Shown here: positions 1-7,986 of the stretch, piece by piece
Numbering within the stretch: position 1 is the stretch's first letter
How the letters are laid out: each line of letters starts with the position of its first letter
Assembly: GCF_015482585.1 (NCBI RefSeq)
Contig: NZ_CP049742.1
Location: forward strand, 136,501-200,500
Direction: 5' to 3'
Length of the DNA stretch: 64,000 nt
Origin: Mangrovibacillus cuniculi
GTDB taxonomy: Bacteria; Bacillota; Bacilli; Bacillales; R1DC41
Program-made: the position numbers and the translations under genes
Notes under the pieces: model-generated
Told to the model about the DNA's origin: nothing
The model's input: the letters and a program-made list of their open reading frames with translations, nothing else
The model's database searches: none

Positions 1-399
1 ATGCTGTTGTTTTTTTCACTATATAAAGGAAACGGAACATTCATGTTTCTACCGTTACAAATAAATTCTATCTTCAACTATATAATATCTTGGTACGACC
101 TAACGTTTTTACATTACATCATTTTAACCATTATCGGGATTTATGTGATTGGGATCTCTATATTATTAATGGTAGCTTATATTTCAAGTATGACGCCAAA
201 CTACATGACGAACATCGGTAGTCAAATTCCTTTAATGTTTCTACTAATCATTTTTGGAGTAGATTACTTTGTCAGAAACATAACAAGTTTGTATTTACCA
301 CAACTCCTTTGGCCTATCCTATTAATCTGTTTTATAGGGGTAGCAGCTACTTTATTTATCGTTAAAGTGAAAAGAGAGCGAGTAAGAGATGTCCTATGA
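1..399 (+). CDS. Multi-pass membrane protein, possibly cut by the window edge
   Basis: The reading frame is open from the first base and ends at a TGA. It encodes up to 132 residues with about three hydrophobic helices and a short basic tail. An internal ATG at 43, preceded by AAAGGA at an over-long distance, could be the true start, giving about 118 residues. Otherwise this is the C-terminal part of a larger permease-like protein beginning outside the window. A strong terminator follows at 435-478. I do not recognise the family, and membrane localisation is all the sequence supports. Confidence 0.5.
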   Translation: MLLFFSLYKGNGTFMFLPLQINSIFNYIISWYDLTFLHYIILTIIGIYVIGISILLMVAYISSMTPNYMTNIGSQIPLMFLLIIFGVDYFVRNITSLYLPQLLWPILLICFIGVAATLFIVKVKRERVRDVL

Positions 400-434
400 G
401 GAACGAATGATACATACTTGTTATGATATTGATA

Positions 435-478
435 AAACAGCTAAACTACTAATTCTACAGTAGTTTAGCTGTTTTTTT
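435..478 (+). terminator. Rho-independent terminator
   Basis: A perfect 16-bp stem (435-450 with 459-474) has an 8-nt loop and is followed by a T tract. It closes the transcript of the membrane protein that ends at 399. Confidence 0.85.
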
Positions 479-500
479 GTAAAGGAAGACAAGCAAACTG

Positions 501-612
501 GAGACATAGGGACAGGTTCACTGTCTTACTAATTATTAACATAATAGCAGCAGTTCCAATATCCTATTTTTTGTTGATATAGTAATTGTACGCTTCAATT
601 TCCCTGTGTCTC
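501..612. repeat. Small element with 12-bp terminal inverted repeats
   Basis: GAGACATAGGGA at 501-512 pairs with TCCCTGTGTCTC at 601-612, with a single G-T wobble. Just inside the left end, GACAG/CTGTC (511-515, 521-525) forms a small hairpin. The 112-bp interior has no coding capacity. It resembles palindromic non-autonomous repeat remnants seen between genes in Bacillaceae. No transposase is nearby. Confidence 0.4.
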
Positions 613-701
613 TATTAAACTCTTTTGTGGAAAATTTAAGAACTAGTAGTTTTTATCTACGGTAATTATAATTTAGAAAATACAACTTTAGGAGATACAA
701 T

Positions 702-944
702 ATGTGGTTAAAGGTACTTTTAGCTTTGTTTGCAACATTAGGTTATTGGCTTATGTATTTTTCTGTTTTTGGAAAGAAAAAGCAAATTGACGATATGGAA
801 GGCGGAGGTATTTCTTTTAGTTTCTTTGAACTAGTATTCGATATGATTTTAAACTTTTCACCTACAATGGTAAAAAGAATACTTTTGTTCCTTATTGGAT
901 TATTACTTGCTGTAAGCTCTACGTTTGGTTTAATTTTTGCATAA
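702..944 (+). CDS. Small two-helix membrane protein
   Basis: An 80-residue protein starts with ATG behind a good TTAGGAG ribosome site. Hydrophobic helices lie at about residues 3-24 and 58-79. They are separated by a short polar segment (KKKQIDDMEGGG) and an amphipathic stretch. The topology suggests a hairpin with a cytoplasmic loop. No known family is recognised. It stands alone, followed by almost 500 bases without a convincing gene. Confidence 0.55.
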   Translation: MWLKVLLALFATLGYWLMYFSVFGKKKQIDDMEGGGISFSFFELVFDMILNFSPTMVKRILLFLIGLLLAVSSTFGLIFA

Positions 945-1433
945 TAAATAGTGCCTGTCACAACCCGAAAAATCTTGTTCCACAGAATGTTTCACAACTT
1001 TTGTTTCCAGTTAGGAGACAGCAAGACAGATACCTTGTCTGCCGCTATCCCGTAACATACTTCTTCCAACCTATGCTTGTCCAAATAGAAACAGGATGGT
1101 TCAAGAACCATTCAGTAAGAAAAAGAAACTCCTCCTCGCAGTGGAGGAGTTTGACTAAACATCAACCACGACTAATTTCGTCATTTAATTTCTTTGGTTT
1201 GAAGGAAGTAGAAGAAAATTTGTTAGTGTAGACCGAGAAAAAGAGAGGTATCTTGCTCTACAATCTATTTCCATTTACACACAAGTTGATTAGATTGTAG
1301 GTTGTTACCTAATGAGAAAGTCAAATGTAAAATATTCTCTTCGAAAAAGCTATGTACTAGATAAACCAAAACAGATCAAGTTGCCGATCTGTTTTGGTTT
1401 TTTTATAGAAATCAAAATAAAGATGCTACAAGA
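945..1433. other. Intergenic stretch with a hairpin, no convincing gene
   Basis: No ORF here has a ribosome site or protein-like composition. The stretch holds a 10-bp hairpin (AAACTCCTCC 1126-1135 with GGAGGAGTTT 1143-1152) without a T tract. Just inside its left part is a GTGCCTGTCAC motif of the kind found in palindromic repeat remnants. The terminator at 1363-1404 lies at its right end. Confidence 0.5.
1363..1404 (+). terminator. Intrinsic terminator
   Basis: A 15-bp perfect stem (1363-1377 with 1386-1400) has an 8-nt loop and runs into T7 on the plus strand. It may also act for the minus-strand flavoprotein gene that ends at 1434, although the T tract there is poor. Confidence 0.7.
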
Positions 1434-1994
1434 TTACTTCATGAATACATCTTGTAAATGTTTTTTCAGTTCGCTTCTATATTTTTCGATATCTGGATTT
1501 GCCACTACGTCGTGAGCACCAAATGTTTTTAGAGGTACCATGTTTACATAGCGTTGCATGTGATGTAAGTGTGCAATAGCATCCTCGATATCTTTACCTT
1601 GTAGGAAGGAGCCCTCATTAGTATCATTAAAGGCCGTTTCTGGTGCATTCCATGTAGTGGAAAACATATATTTTTTCCCTTCCATCAATCCACCGTCTCC
1701 GTATTGGTTTATAGCAGGTCCAAAGAACACTCCGTATGCATAGACTTGGTCAATATATTTTTTCATTGCAGCAGGGAGAGAGAACCAATAAATTGGTGTT
1801 TGGAAAATTACAACGTCTGCCCATTGGAATTTTTCTTGCTCTTTTTTAACATCATATCCTTCTTCTACAATCGTTGTTTTTACTTCAAATTTATCGGAAA
1901 GAGTCGATACAATGTCCTCGAACAATGTCTTATTTAACTGACCTTTCGCGAAATCATAGTACTCATGTCCATTAATTACTAAAATGTTTTTCAA
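1434..1994 (-). CDS. mdaB: NAD(P)H-dependent flavodoxin-fold oxidoreductase, MdaB-like
   Basis: The 186-residue protein belongs to the flavodoxin_2 quinone-reductase family. These are soluble FMN/FAD enzymes that reduce quinones by two electrons and protect against quinone and oxidative stress. MdaB-like features are the N-terminal MKNILVINGHEYYDFAKG strand and loop and the QTPIYWFSLPAAMKKYID segment at residues 65-82. Length is typical of MdaB. The start is TTG behind GGAGG with 9-nt spacing. An ArsR-type gene lies just upstream on the same strand but has its own terminator, so the two are separate transcripts. An inverted repeat at 2021-2036 lies in the promoter region. The precise substrate is not known. 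Confidence 0.8.
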   Translation of the reverse strand: MKNILVINGHEYYDFAKGQLNKTLFEDIVSTLSDKFEVKTTIVEEGYDVKKEQEKFQWADVVIFQTPIYWFSLPAAMKKYIDQVYAYGVFFGPAINQYGDGGLMEGKKYMFSTTWNAPETAFNDTNEGSFLQGKDIEDAIAHLHHMQRYVNMVPLKTFGAHDVVANPDIEKYRSELKKHLQDVFMK

Positions 1995-2020
1995 CGTGTG
2001 GTACCTCCATAGTTTTATTG

Positions 2021-2036
2021 TTCGACAACTATCGAA
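2021..2036. promoter_or_regulatory. Inverted repeat upstream of the mdaB-like gene
   Basis: TTCGA (2021-2025) and TCGAA (2032-2036) flank a 6-nt spacer, 27-42 nt upstream of the start codon. The position fits an operator. The neighbouring ArsR-type protein is a possible but unproven ligand. Confidence 0.35.
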
Positions 2037-2109
2037 TCTTTATGATCATAGCACCATTACAAAAATTCCTCAACAAATATGCTGTTCTTTCTTTTTTTAA
2101 AAAGAGAAT

Positions 2110-2143
2110 AAAAAAGAGCATGTGTAATTCCTACACATGCTCT
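2110..2143 (-). terminator. Terminator of the ArsR-type gene
   Basis: A 12-bp stem (AGAGCATGTGTA 2115-2126 with 2132-2143) is followed on the minus strand by a T run. The TAG stop codon of the gene (2142-2144) overlaps the first stem arm. Confidence 0.8.
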
Positions 2144-2459
2144 AGATATCTTCTTCTTTCACAGCAAAAACAGATGGAAGTAGGTTAGGGAACTTCTCAT
2201 CTATTTCAGCTTTTCGTAACGAATAAATATGTTCCTTTCCCTGAATTCTCCCTTCAATTAAACCTGCTTCTCGGAGTACTTTTATATGGTGTGATACGGT
2301 TGATTTTTTCAGCATTAATTCTATCGAATAGGCAGTACAATTATTCGATCCACTTTCAAAAAGACAGCGAATAATCTTGATACGGTTTGGTTCGCTCAAA
2401 GCTTGAAGTACTTTTGTATACGGTATAGATTCCATTGGTGGATGATAAAGTGATTTCAT
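2142..2459 (-). CDS. ArsR/SmtB-family winged-helix transcriptional regulator
   Basis: A 105-residue single-domain repressor. LSEPNRIKIIRCL (residues 21-33) is the typical ArsR helix, STVSHHIKVLREAGLIEG (53-70) is the recognition helix, and RIQGKEHIYSL is the wing. Cysteines (C32, C41) are present, but no classic CxC metal site is visible, so the inducer cannot be named. The second Met at residue 9 is an alternative start. A TTGAAT-17-TAAAAT promoter-like pair at 2494-2466 would start transcription almost at the first ATG. It probably regulates itself and perhaps the flavoprotein gene downstream. Confidence 0.8.
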   Translation of the reverse strand: MKSLYHPPMESIPYTKVLQALSEPNRIKIIRCLFESGSNNCTAYSIELMLKKSTVSHHIKVLREAGLIEGRIQGKEHIYSLRKAEIDEKFPNLLPSVFAVKEEDI

Positions 2460-2585
2460 ACCTTCATTTTATCTATCTTTACTAGTTTATTCAACTCGTT
2501 CGTTTTTAAGATTGGTGTGGAAAGTCGTGACAACGCCCTAGCAAACAGTACATGACTTGTACATATATTCAGTTGATAAAGCATG

Positions 2586-2624
2586 AAAAAAGCCCGAAAC
2601 ACTAGTGCTCCGAGCTTTTTTCGC
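2586..2624 (-). terminator. Terminator of the 2602-2883 gene
   Basis: On the minus strand, AAAAAAGCTCG pairs with CGGGCTTTTTT (2621-2611 with 2596-2586), with one G-U pair and an inner CACTAGTG palindrome. The stop codon of the gene lies inside the loop. Confidence 0.7.
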
Positions 2625-2883
2625 GTTTCTTAGTAAATTTATCTTTCCAGTAACGTGGCAAGAAGAATCTTCTCATCTTTCCTGCTACTTCTTTTCCCAC
2701 CAAAATCGCACCGATCCAGAAGAAGATTTCGGCAACCAACAAGCTTAGAGAGATGCCGAGCGCTTTCTGGTGATTAGTCAGAGGGAGAAAAGGGATCACG
2801 ACAAGGAGAATCCATAAGACAGTGGATAAAACGATTAGCGTGATACCCGTTCGATACAAATACTTTTTCCAGTTATTTTTCAA
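2602..2883 (-). CDS. Two-helix membrane protein (transporter-suffix-domain type)
   Basis: 93 residues. Helix 1 covers about 12-35 (ITLIVLSTVLWILLVVIPFL) and helix 2 about 42-63, followed by GKEVAGKMRRFF and a highly basic, charged tail. The pattern LxLWxxLxxxPFLPL...FWIGAxxxGKEV matches the small proteins annotated in Bacillus as transporter suffix domain-containing. Their function is unknown. It is the last gene of a probable ArsR-SRPBCC-membrane protein operon (gap to the preceding gene about 20 nt) and shares its terminator. Confidence 0.7.
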   Translation of the reverse strand: MKNNWKKYLYRTGITLIVLSTVLWILLVVIPFLPLTNHQKALGISLSLLVAEIFFWIGAILVGKEVAGKMRRFFLPRYWKDKFTKKREKSSEH

Positions 2884-2902
2884 CGAATACGTCCACCTCT
2901 TT

Positions 2903-3331
2903 CTACTTCATACTGTCTGAAAATGCCTGCGAATTCATCATGCTATTCCAGCCGGACTTCAGCATCTTACTTAATAACCAGCCACGAATACCGACGAAGC
3001 CAGTGTGAGACAAGGTTAGGTAAGTACCGCCGTCCCTTGATTCTAATGTCCACTCTACGATTGTCGGTGTTTTCATCCATGCACCGCCAAATTCATAGCG
3101 GAGTTTGTATGGTGTCGTTGCTTCTACCAAGCGACAGATCATTTTCCCATCCCAAAATGGGTTACTTTTTGAGATGAAATGAAACACTTCACCTGTAGGA
3201 AGTTTATCTAAATCTTCTTTTAGATCATGAGGAGAGAACCAAGCGGCTAGAGCTTCTTTGTTCGTTAGTGCGAACCATACCTGTTCAATGGATTGATTAT
3301 ATTGCCTTGTAAGTATTATTTCAGTAGTCAT
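2903..3331 (-). CDS. SRPBCC/AHSA1-type domain protein
   Basis: A 142-residue START-like (SRPBCC) protein with a hydrophobic ligand-binding cavity, of the type called activator of Hsp90 ATPase homologue 1. Signature segments are the N-terminal TRQYNQSIEQVWFALTNKE, WFSPHD and the central WTLES...GGTYLTLSHTGF strands. Its ATG is 2 nt from the stop codon of the ArsR-type gene, and its ribosome site GGAGAAATAAAC lies in the end of that gene, so translation is probably coupled. ArsR-SRPBCC pairs are very common in Firmicutes. The ligand is unknown. Confidence 0.8.
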   Translation of the reverse strand: MTTEIILTRQYNQSIEQVWFALTNKEALAAWFSPHDLKEDLDKLPTGEVFHFISKSNPFWDGKMICRLVEATTPYKLRYEFGGAWMKTPTIVEWTLESRDGGTYLTLSHTGFVGIRGWLLSKMLKSGWNSMMNSQAFSDSMK

Positions 3332-3333
3332 GT

Positions 3334-3663
3334 TTATTTCTCCTTTTCCATGGTCGATAAGTAATCGTCTAGTGCGTTTAATTTTTGTTCCCAGAACGGT
3401 TCAAATTGAGATAGCCATTCGAAAGCAGTTGAAAGAGGCTCTGGTGATAAATGAAAAATTGTTTGACGCCCTTGCTTTTCTTTCGTGACGAGTCCAGCAT
3501 CTAGTAGCACTTGCAAGTGTTTCACAACGGCTGTTCGACTGGTGTTAAAATGTTCACAGATGGATACAATGGGCTCGCTCGATTGCATCAGTAATTGTAA
3601 AAGTTGTCTGCGAGTCGGATCTCCTAGCGCATGAAACAAATCGGGTTGTTTAGTTGTAGCCAT
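3334..3663 (-). CDS. ArsR/SmtB-family transcriptional regulator
   Basis: 109 residues starting at the ATG behind TTTAGGAGGGATTGGT. The longer frame to 3711 has no better ribosome site. ALGDPTRRQLLQLL (residues 12-25) and the recognition helix SRTAVVKHLQVLLDAGLV (42-59) are diagnostic. The wing is EKQGRQTIFHL, followed by a C-terminal W-rich helix (EWLSQFEPFWEQKLNALDDYL) typical of the subgroup paired with AHSA1 proteins. It is the first gene of the three-gene operon and probably autoregulates. No metal-binding cysteines are seen, so a non-metal ligand is likely. Confidence 0.85.
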   Translation of the reverse strand: MATTKQPDLFHALGDPTRRQLLQLLMQSSEPIVSICEHFNTSRTAVVKHLQVLLDAGLVTKEKQGRQTIFHLSPEPLSTAFEWLSQFEPFWEQKLNALDDYLSTMEKEK

Positions 3664-3871
3664 ACCAATCCCTCCTAAACTTAATGTATAACCAAATGGT
3701 GTTACTTTCAATGGTTTTTTACAAATAGATACTAGAAATAATCTTCCTTTTCCTTTTTGGATAACTAAACTAGTAACTGTAGCTCGTAGGAAAGACTAAA
3801 AGGTTAAAGGAGTTTGAAACGGTTCTGTGGAAAATAGTACAAAGAAAAAAACGAAGATAGGCGGGAACAAC

Positions 3872-4660
3872 ATGAATATCGTAAAACAAATAGAAGAATT
3901 AAACTTTGCTCTTCTACAATCATTTTCAAATAGACAAGACCAACCGTGGGGAGTGTTGTTTTGGAATGAGCATCAACCAGACTATTATAATGCCAATCAT
4001 GCTCATGTGAGTGAACCACCGCTGCAGCCAGAATACGTAATCGATGAGGTCATTTCATTTTATGAAAAAATGACTGTGACTCCAAGATTTTATTTATATA
4101 ACATGGAGTCTCTGACAACATTTATCCATGCGTTAAAAGAGAAGGGGTTTCAAGTAGAAGAGTTTCCAGAGCCCGTTCAACTATGGGATGGAGTCCTTAC
4201 CTCGTTGCCAGAAAATCAAGCTGTCACTCTTGAAAAGGTAACAGCTACGAATTATCTGGATGCCGTAGAGGTGGAGTGTCAGATAGAGGAATTCGGAGGA
4301 CGAGCAGTTCGCGAAAAGGCGTTTGAAACAGAATTTAACGATTCGCGATATACACATTATTTACTGAAGTATAACGGAGTTCCTTGTTCTACAGCATGTT
4401 TATTTGTACATGGAGATCAAGGGCGAGTAGAAAGTGTCGCGACGATCGAAGCCTATAGAGGAAAAGGGTTAATAGGCTTTTTGCTACAGCATATTCAAGA
4501 AGAAGCCCAAAAGCTACAACTTCAAAAACTATGGGTTCATCCGATTACGGAACGAGTGGAAAAGGTATATAGTCGCTATGGCTTTACTACCATTCTTACT
4601 TTACAAACTGGACATGCTTTCTTAGGTGGGAAGGGAATAAAGGAGATACAAGGAAGATAA
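3872..4660 (+). CDS. GNAT-family N-acetyltransferase
   Basis: 262 residues from the ATG behind AGGCGGG. A GTG at 3827 is possible but has poorer spacing. The acetyl-CoA-binding part is C-terminal: VESVATIEAYRGKGLIGFLLQHIQEEA (motif A with R-G-K-G), then a strand ending KVYSRYGFTTI. The N-terminal half is a degenerate GNAT-like or lid domain with WGVLFWNEHQPDYYNANHA. The acceptor is not predictable. The HEAT-like protein gene starts 13 nt after the stop, suggesting an operon. Confidence 0.75.
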   Translation: MNIVKQIEELNFALLQSFSNRQDQPWGVLFWNEHQPDYYNANHAHVSEPPLQPEYVIDEVISFYEKMTVTPRFYLYNMESLTTFIHALKEKGFQVEEFPEPVQLWDGVLTSLPENQAVTLEKVTATNYLDAVEVECQIEEFGGRAVREKAFETEFNDSRYTHYLLKYNGVPCSTACLFVHGDQGRVESVATIEAYRGKGLIGFLLQHIQEEAQKLQLQKLWVHPITERVEKVYSRYGFTTILTLQTGHAFLGGKGIKEIQGR

Positions 4661-4673
4661 AAGGGGGATTATC

Positions 4674-5309
4674 ATGTCTCTGACAATAGTAAGCAAATTA
4701 GCCTCTCAGCAAGGTCGGAATGATGAGGTACCGAATATTGAGCTGGCGCACGAATTAGCTAAGGAAGAGGACAGAGAAGCAATCCAGGATCTCATCCAGC
4801 TTCTCTCTAGTAAGGAGAAAAAGATTCAAAACGATTGTATAAAAGTTGTTTATGAAATTGGTGCAGTAAAACCAGAGTTGATATGTGAGTATGCAGTGGT
4901 GTTTATCGAGTTGTTAAGAAGTCGCAATAACCGCTTAGTGTGGGGCAGTATGTCAGCACTGGCGACGATTGCGGAAGTAGCTTCTGAAACGCTGATGTTA
5001 CACGTAGACGTCCTAAAAAGCGTGATGAAAACCGGATCGGTAATCACAGTTGATAAAGGGGTTCTTACCCTAGCAAAATTAGCAGCCGTTAAGGAAGAAA
5101 ACAATCAAATCATTTTCCCTTTTTTACTTCAACACTTGGAAACATGTCGTCCGAAAGAAATCCCTCAGCATGCAGAAAGTACGTTAATTGCAGTAACAGA
5201 GGATAACAAAGAGGAGTTTCTACACGTGTTACGCCTAAGAGAAGAATACCTTTCCCCCCCTCAGTTGAAAAGAGTGAAAAAAGTTTATAAAACAGTTACT
5301 AGTATCTAA
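4674..5309 (+). CDS. HEAT-repeat-like helical protein
   Basis: 211 residues, almost all alpha-helical, with alternating helices carrying HEAT/ARM-type spacing (DREAIQDLIQLLSSKEKKIQNDCIKVVYEIG; NNRLVWGSMSALATIAEV). There is no signal peptide or catalytic motif. Proteins of this kind act as cytosolic scaffolds, and no specific partner is visible. A strong AAGGGGG ribosome site precedes the ATG. It is probably co-transcribed with the upstream acetyltransferase. Some bacterial HEAT-like proteins are DNA glycosylases of the AlkD type, but the AlkD active-site pattern is not seen. Confidence 0.65.
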   Translation: MSLTIVSKLASQQGRNDEVPNIELAHELAKEEDREAIQDLIQLLSSKEKKIQNDCIKVVYEIGAVKPELICEYAVVFIELLRSRNNRLVWGSMSALATIAEVASETLMLHVDVLKSVMKTGSVITVDKGVLTLAKLAAVKEENNQIIFPFLLQHLETCRPKEIPQHAESTLIAVTEDNKEEFLHVLRLREEYLSPPQLKRVKKVYKTVTSI

Positions 5310-5480
5310 CTACGGAGAGGGCATTTTATCACGAATTCATTTGTCACAAATATTCTTACAATAACCAGTAAGGACGCGAAAATTGTCCTAATATGTTCTT
5401 TCACCTCAAAAGAATATTAAGCCTAATGAAAAATATATATTTAGTGGTAGAAAAAAGATGATGAAGTGGGGGAGTTCTTG

Positions 5481-5654
5481 ATGGCAAAGTCAGAAAAAGT
5501 GTATAAAGTGCCGACTGGTTCAAAGAGTGCAATAGGGTTTGGTTCCGTTTTAGCCATAACCATTTCGTGGAGCCTACATAAATCTATTCTTTGGGCTATC
5601 CTTCATGGTGTGTTTAGTTGGTTTTATGTTATTTACTATGCGTTTACTAGATAA
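5481..5654 (+). CDS. Small membrane protein, 57 aa
   Basis: The ATG lies 6 nt behind GGGGGAG. A GTG five codons upstream is inside that ribosome site and unlikely. One or two hydrophobic segments cover residues 17-54, with aromatic residues at the end (WAILHGVFSWFYVIYYAFTR). A basic N-terminus (MAKSEKVYKVPTGSK) suggests an N-in orientation. It is monocistronic, with its own terminator at 5704-5746. The function is unknown. Confidence 0.6.
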   Translation: MAKSEKVYKVPTGSKSAIGFGSVLAITISWSLHKSILWAILHGVFSWFYVIYYAFTR

Positions 5655-5703
5655 CGTGTAAAGTTATAAATGAAATTCTTTATAATTAACAGAGCCAAAA
5701 TGC

Positions 5704-5746
5704 AAAGCCTAGTTTCTCCTTATCAAAAGAGAAGCTAGGCTTTTCG
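5704..5746 (+). terminator. Bidirectional intrinsic terminator
   Basis: A 15-bp stem (5704-5718 with 5729-5743, one G-T pair) lies between the convergent small membrane protein and MarR genes. A T run follows on the plus strand. Confidence 0.8.
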
Positions 5747-5769
5747 TTTTAACTGTCCTATTGTTACGA

Positions 5770-6195
5770 TTAAGATTCAAAATCAGCTTGTATAATAGTT
5801 TGTAATGCTTTTTTTAGTTCGTCTTTTTCTTCATCTGATAATTTTTTTAGAACCAAATTATTCAAGTGATTTGTTGCTGCTTCCACATCTACTTTCATTT
5901 CATAAGATTTTGGTGTAGCCATTACTAAAACATTTCTACGATTAGTCGGGTCTATTGAACGTTCTATTAGATCAGCTTTTTGCATTTTGTCTAAGATTCC
6001 TGATATAGTTGGTGCTTCTAGATGAACCATCGCTCCAATTTGTTTAGGAGATAATTGTCCTTCTTTCCACAAACAATTCAACACACCATATTGTGCGGGA
6101 GTTACACCATGTTCCTCTAATAGTTTGCTAAAATATTTAAACACTTTATTCTGACTTACACTTAGTAAAAAATTCATACATTCTTTTAATTCCAT
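5770..6195 (-). CDS. MarR-family transcriptional regulator
   Basis: 141 residues from the ATG behind GGAGGAG. A seven-codon longer frame lacks a better site. The winged helix spans about residues 32-100. The recognition helix is HLEAPTISGILDKMQKADLIER, and the wing DPTNRRNVLVMATPK carries the conserved D-x-R-R type pattern. Terminal helices for dimerisation flank it. A single Cys near the N-terminus (C6) sits where OhrR-type sensors carry theirs, so thiol-based sensing is possible. It is divergent from the yhfP-like reductase, with three tandem palindromes between them, so it is likely the repressor of that gene. Confidence 0.85.
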   Translation of the reverse strand: MELKECMNFLLSVSQNKVFKYFSKLLEEHGVTPAQYGVLNCLWKEGQLSPKQIGAMVHLEAPTISGILDKMQKADLIERSIDPTNRRNVLVMATPKSYEMKVDVEAATNHLNNLVLKKLSDEEKDELKKALQTIIQADFES

Positions 6196-6237
6196 AAAAT
6201 CTCCTCCAATTGACAACTCCTATAATAACATGTTAGT

Positions 6238-6282
6238 TTTTGTTACAAAATACTTTTGCACCAAAAGTGTTTTGTTGCAAAT
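6238..6282. promoter_or_regulatory. Three tandem palindromes in the marR-yhfP intergenic region
   Basis: TTTTGT-T-ACAAAA (6238-6250), ACTTTTG-cac-CAAAAGT (6252-6268) and TTTTGT-T-GCAAAT (6270-6282, imperfect) follow one another just upstream of the reductase ribosome site. The outer two are 32 bp apart, about three helical turns. They are candidate MarR operators controlling both divergent genes. Confidence 0.55.
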
Positions 6283-6299
6283 CAAAGGAGCGGATATTG

Positions 6300-7286
6300 A
6301 TGAATACATTCAAGGCGATTGTGTTAAAAGAAGACCAGGACCAAGTAGTGTATGATTTAGAAAATGTTACCCTTAACAGTCTCTCTGAGGGGGAAGTCTT
6401 GATTAAGGTAGCCTATTCTTCTATAAATTATAAAGACATGCTTGCTGTCCAAAAAAATGGTGGTGTCATTCGACATTATCCTATGATACCTGGTATTGAT
6501 TTGAGTGGTACCGTTGTTCATTCATCTGATCATAGATACTCGGAAGGGCAGAACATTCTCGTAACAGGATTTGATATGGGGATGAGCCATACTGGAGGGT
6601 ATGCAGAATATGCTAGAGTACCAGCGGATTGGATTGTTCCTTTACCAGACAACTTAACCCTTAAAGATGCAATGGTTTTTGGTACAGCAGGCTTTACTGC
6701 AGCGTTATCCATCATGTCACTAGAAAATAACGGGATGAGCATTCCTAACAATCCAAGAATATTAGTGACTGGTTCCACTGGTGGAGTCGGAAGTATTGCG
6801 CTCCAAATCCTTTCAAAAATTGGTTATAAAAATATATCTGCATTGGTTCGAAAAGATCATCAAGAAGAGGTAGCGAAATCTTTAGGAGCAACAGATGTTG
6901 TTTTTGCAAGTGAGTTAGGAGAACAGACCAAACCACTCAATAAACAAAAATATGATTTTGTATTAGATACGGTTGGAGGAGATATTGCCTCTACGTTAAT
7001 TCCACAGATTGCTTATGGTGGAAGTATGAGTATGTGCGGAAATGCGGGCGGGATGAAGCTTACTACCACAGTGCTGCCCTTCATTCTAAGAGGAATTAAT
7101 CTTTTAGGAATTGATTCCGTTAACATCCCAATTCATGATCGTAAGGGGATGTGGGATAAGATTGCGAACGAGTGGAATATTTCTAAAACTTCTCTCATTA
7201 ATGAAATTACACTAAGTGATGTACCTGCTACCATGGAAGTGGTGAAAAATGGTCAGCATTTAGGAAGATCGATTATTAAGGTGTAA
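6300..7286 (+). CDS. yhfP: YhdH/YhfP-family NADP-dependent quinone oxidoreductase
   Basis: A 328-residue zinc-free medium-chain dehydrogenase/reductase. SSINYKDMLA (residues 40-50) and the PMIPGIDLSGTV segment (61-72) define the catalytic domain. VTGSTGGVGSIALQIL (156-171) is the NADP-binding Rossmann loop, and SALVRKDHQEEVAKSLGA follows with the phosphate-binding arginine and lysine. The family reduces quinones or acrylyl-CoA. Length matches B. subtilis YhfP. The start is the ATG behind AAAGGAG, and the longer upstream frame runs through the operator region. A divergent MarR gene suggests induction by an electrophile or quinone. Confidence 0.85.
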   Translation: MNTFKAIVLKEDQDQVVYDLENVTLNSLSEGEVLIKVAYSSINYKDMLAVQKNGGVIRHYPMIPGIDLSGTVVHSSDHRYSEGQNILVTGFDMGMSHTGGYAEYARVPADWIVPLPDNLTLKDAMVFGTAGFTAALSIMSLENNGMSIPNNPRILVTGSTGGVGSIALQILSKIGYKNISALVRKDHQEEVAKSLGATDVVFASELGEQTKPLNKQKYDFVLDTVGGDIASTLIPQIAYGGSMSMCGNAGGMKLTTTVLPFILRGINLLGIDSVNIPIHDRKGMWDKIANEWNISKTSLINEITLSDVPATMEVVKNGQHLGRSIIKV

Positions 7287-7455
7287 GCATGGACTGGTAT
7301 TGAGTTTTTATAGGATTAAAATAAGATGCTTAGCACAATCCAAAAAAAATCAAAGTTAGTAGAATCTTAATCTATATTGCGAAATGGTAAGGGTGCACAC
7401 AAAAAGTGTATAATTCTCACTACCTTTATTGGTGCACCTTACTTTTGCCTTACTA

Positions 7456-7986
7456 TTATCTAGTCTGATGTTTCTTCGCAAAAGAAACAACCAGTTTACC
7501 AACGAAACCAATGAGCAAATAAACAGGGAAAGAATAGACATACTCCCAATTGATTGTCTCGTATATACCTAACATAGTAAAAAGAGGTTGTCCGATAAAG
7601 CTACCTAATAATCCAAAAATAATCACGGCGATGGAATAAGGTAACCATCTAGTGAAGTATTGATACAGTAACATATACGTTATGGGGATAAATGTTAAGT
7701 CAAGTAGATTGAAGGTCTTAACCAAGCTGAATAACTGATTGGGAAAACCCCAAAGCACCAATTCAATCCCTATGCTATTTAACAAGGTAGAAACAATACC
7801 TACAACAGTACCTAAGAAACATACCTCCATTAATCTACTCTTATCTACTAACTTCCACCAAATAAACCATAATCCAATTACTATGATTAGTAATATCCAC
7901 CACTGTGGTGTAAAGAGCGTGTTCTCTTTCCAATTGGAATAAACAATAGAGAACAATTCCCGTCTTAATTCAATAATCTCCTCCAT
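7456..7986 (-). CDS. Multi-pass membrane protein, CBO0543-like
   Basis: 176 residues from the ATG behind AAAGGTGG. About five hydrophobic helices: PQWWILLIIVIGLWFIWWKLV, LMEVCFLGTVVGIVSTLL, FIPITYMLLYQYF, YSIAVIIFGLLGSFI and YSFPVYLLIGFVGKLVVSF. The pattern of tryptophan-rich first helix and conserved polar IGIELVLWGFP loop resembles CBO0543-family membrane proteins of spore-formers, whose function is unknown. It is monocistronic. Assignment to that family is by overall pattern only. Confidence 0.65.
   Translation of the reverse strand: MEEIIELRRELFSIVYSNWKENTLFTPQWWILLIIVIGLWFIWWKLVDKSRLMEVCFLGTVVGIVSTLLNSIGIELVLWGFPNQLFSLVKTFNLLDLTFIPITYMLLYQYFTRWLPYSIAVIIFGLLGSFIGQPLFTMLGIYETINWEYVYSFPVYLLIGFVGKLVVSFAKKHQTR

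Noticed and set aside
1001-1231. 76-aa ORF in the 945-1433 gap
   Set aside because: No ribosome site and unusual composition; the hairpin at 1126-1152 lies inside it.
1312-1515. 67-aa ORF over the terminator at 1363-1404
   Set aside because: It reads through an intrinsic terminator and the antisense end of the flavoprotein gene.
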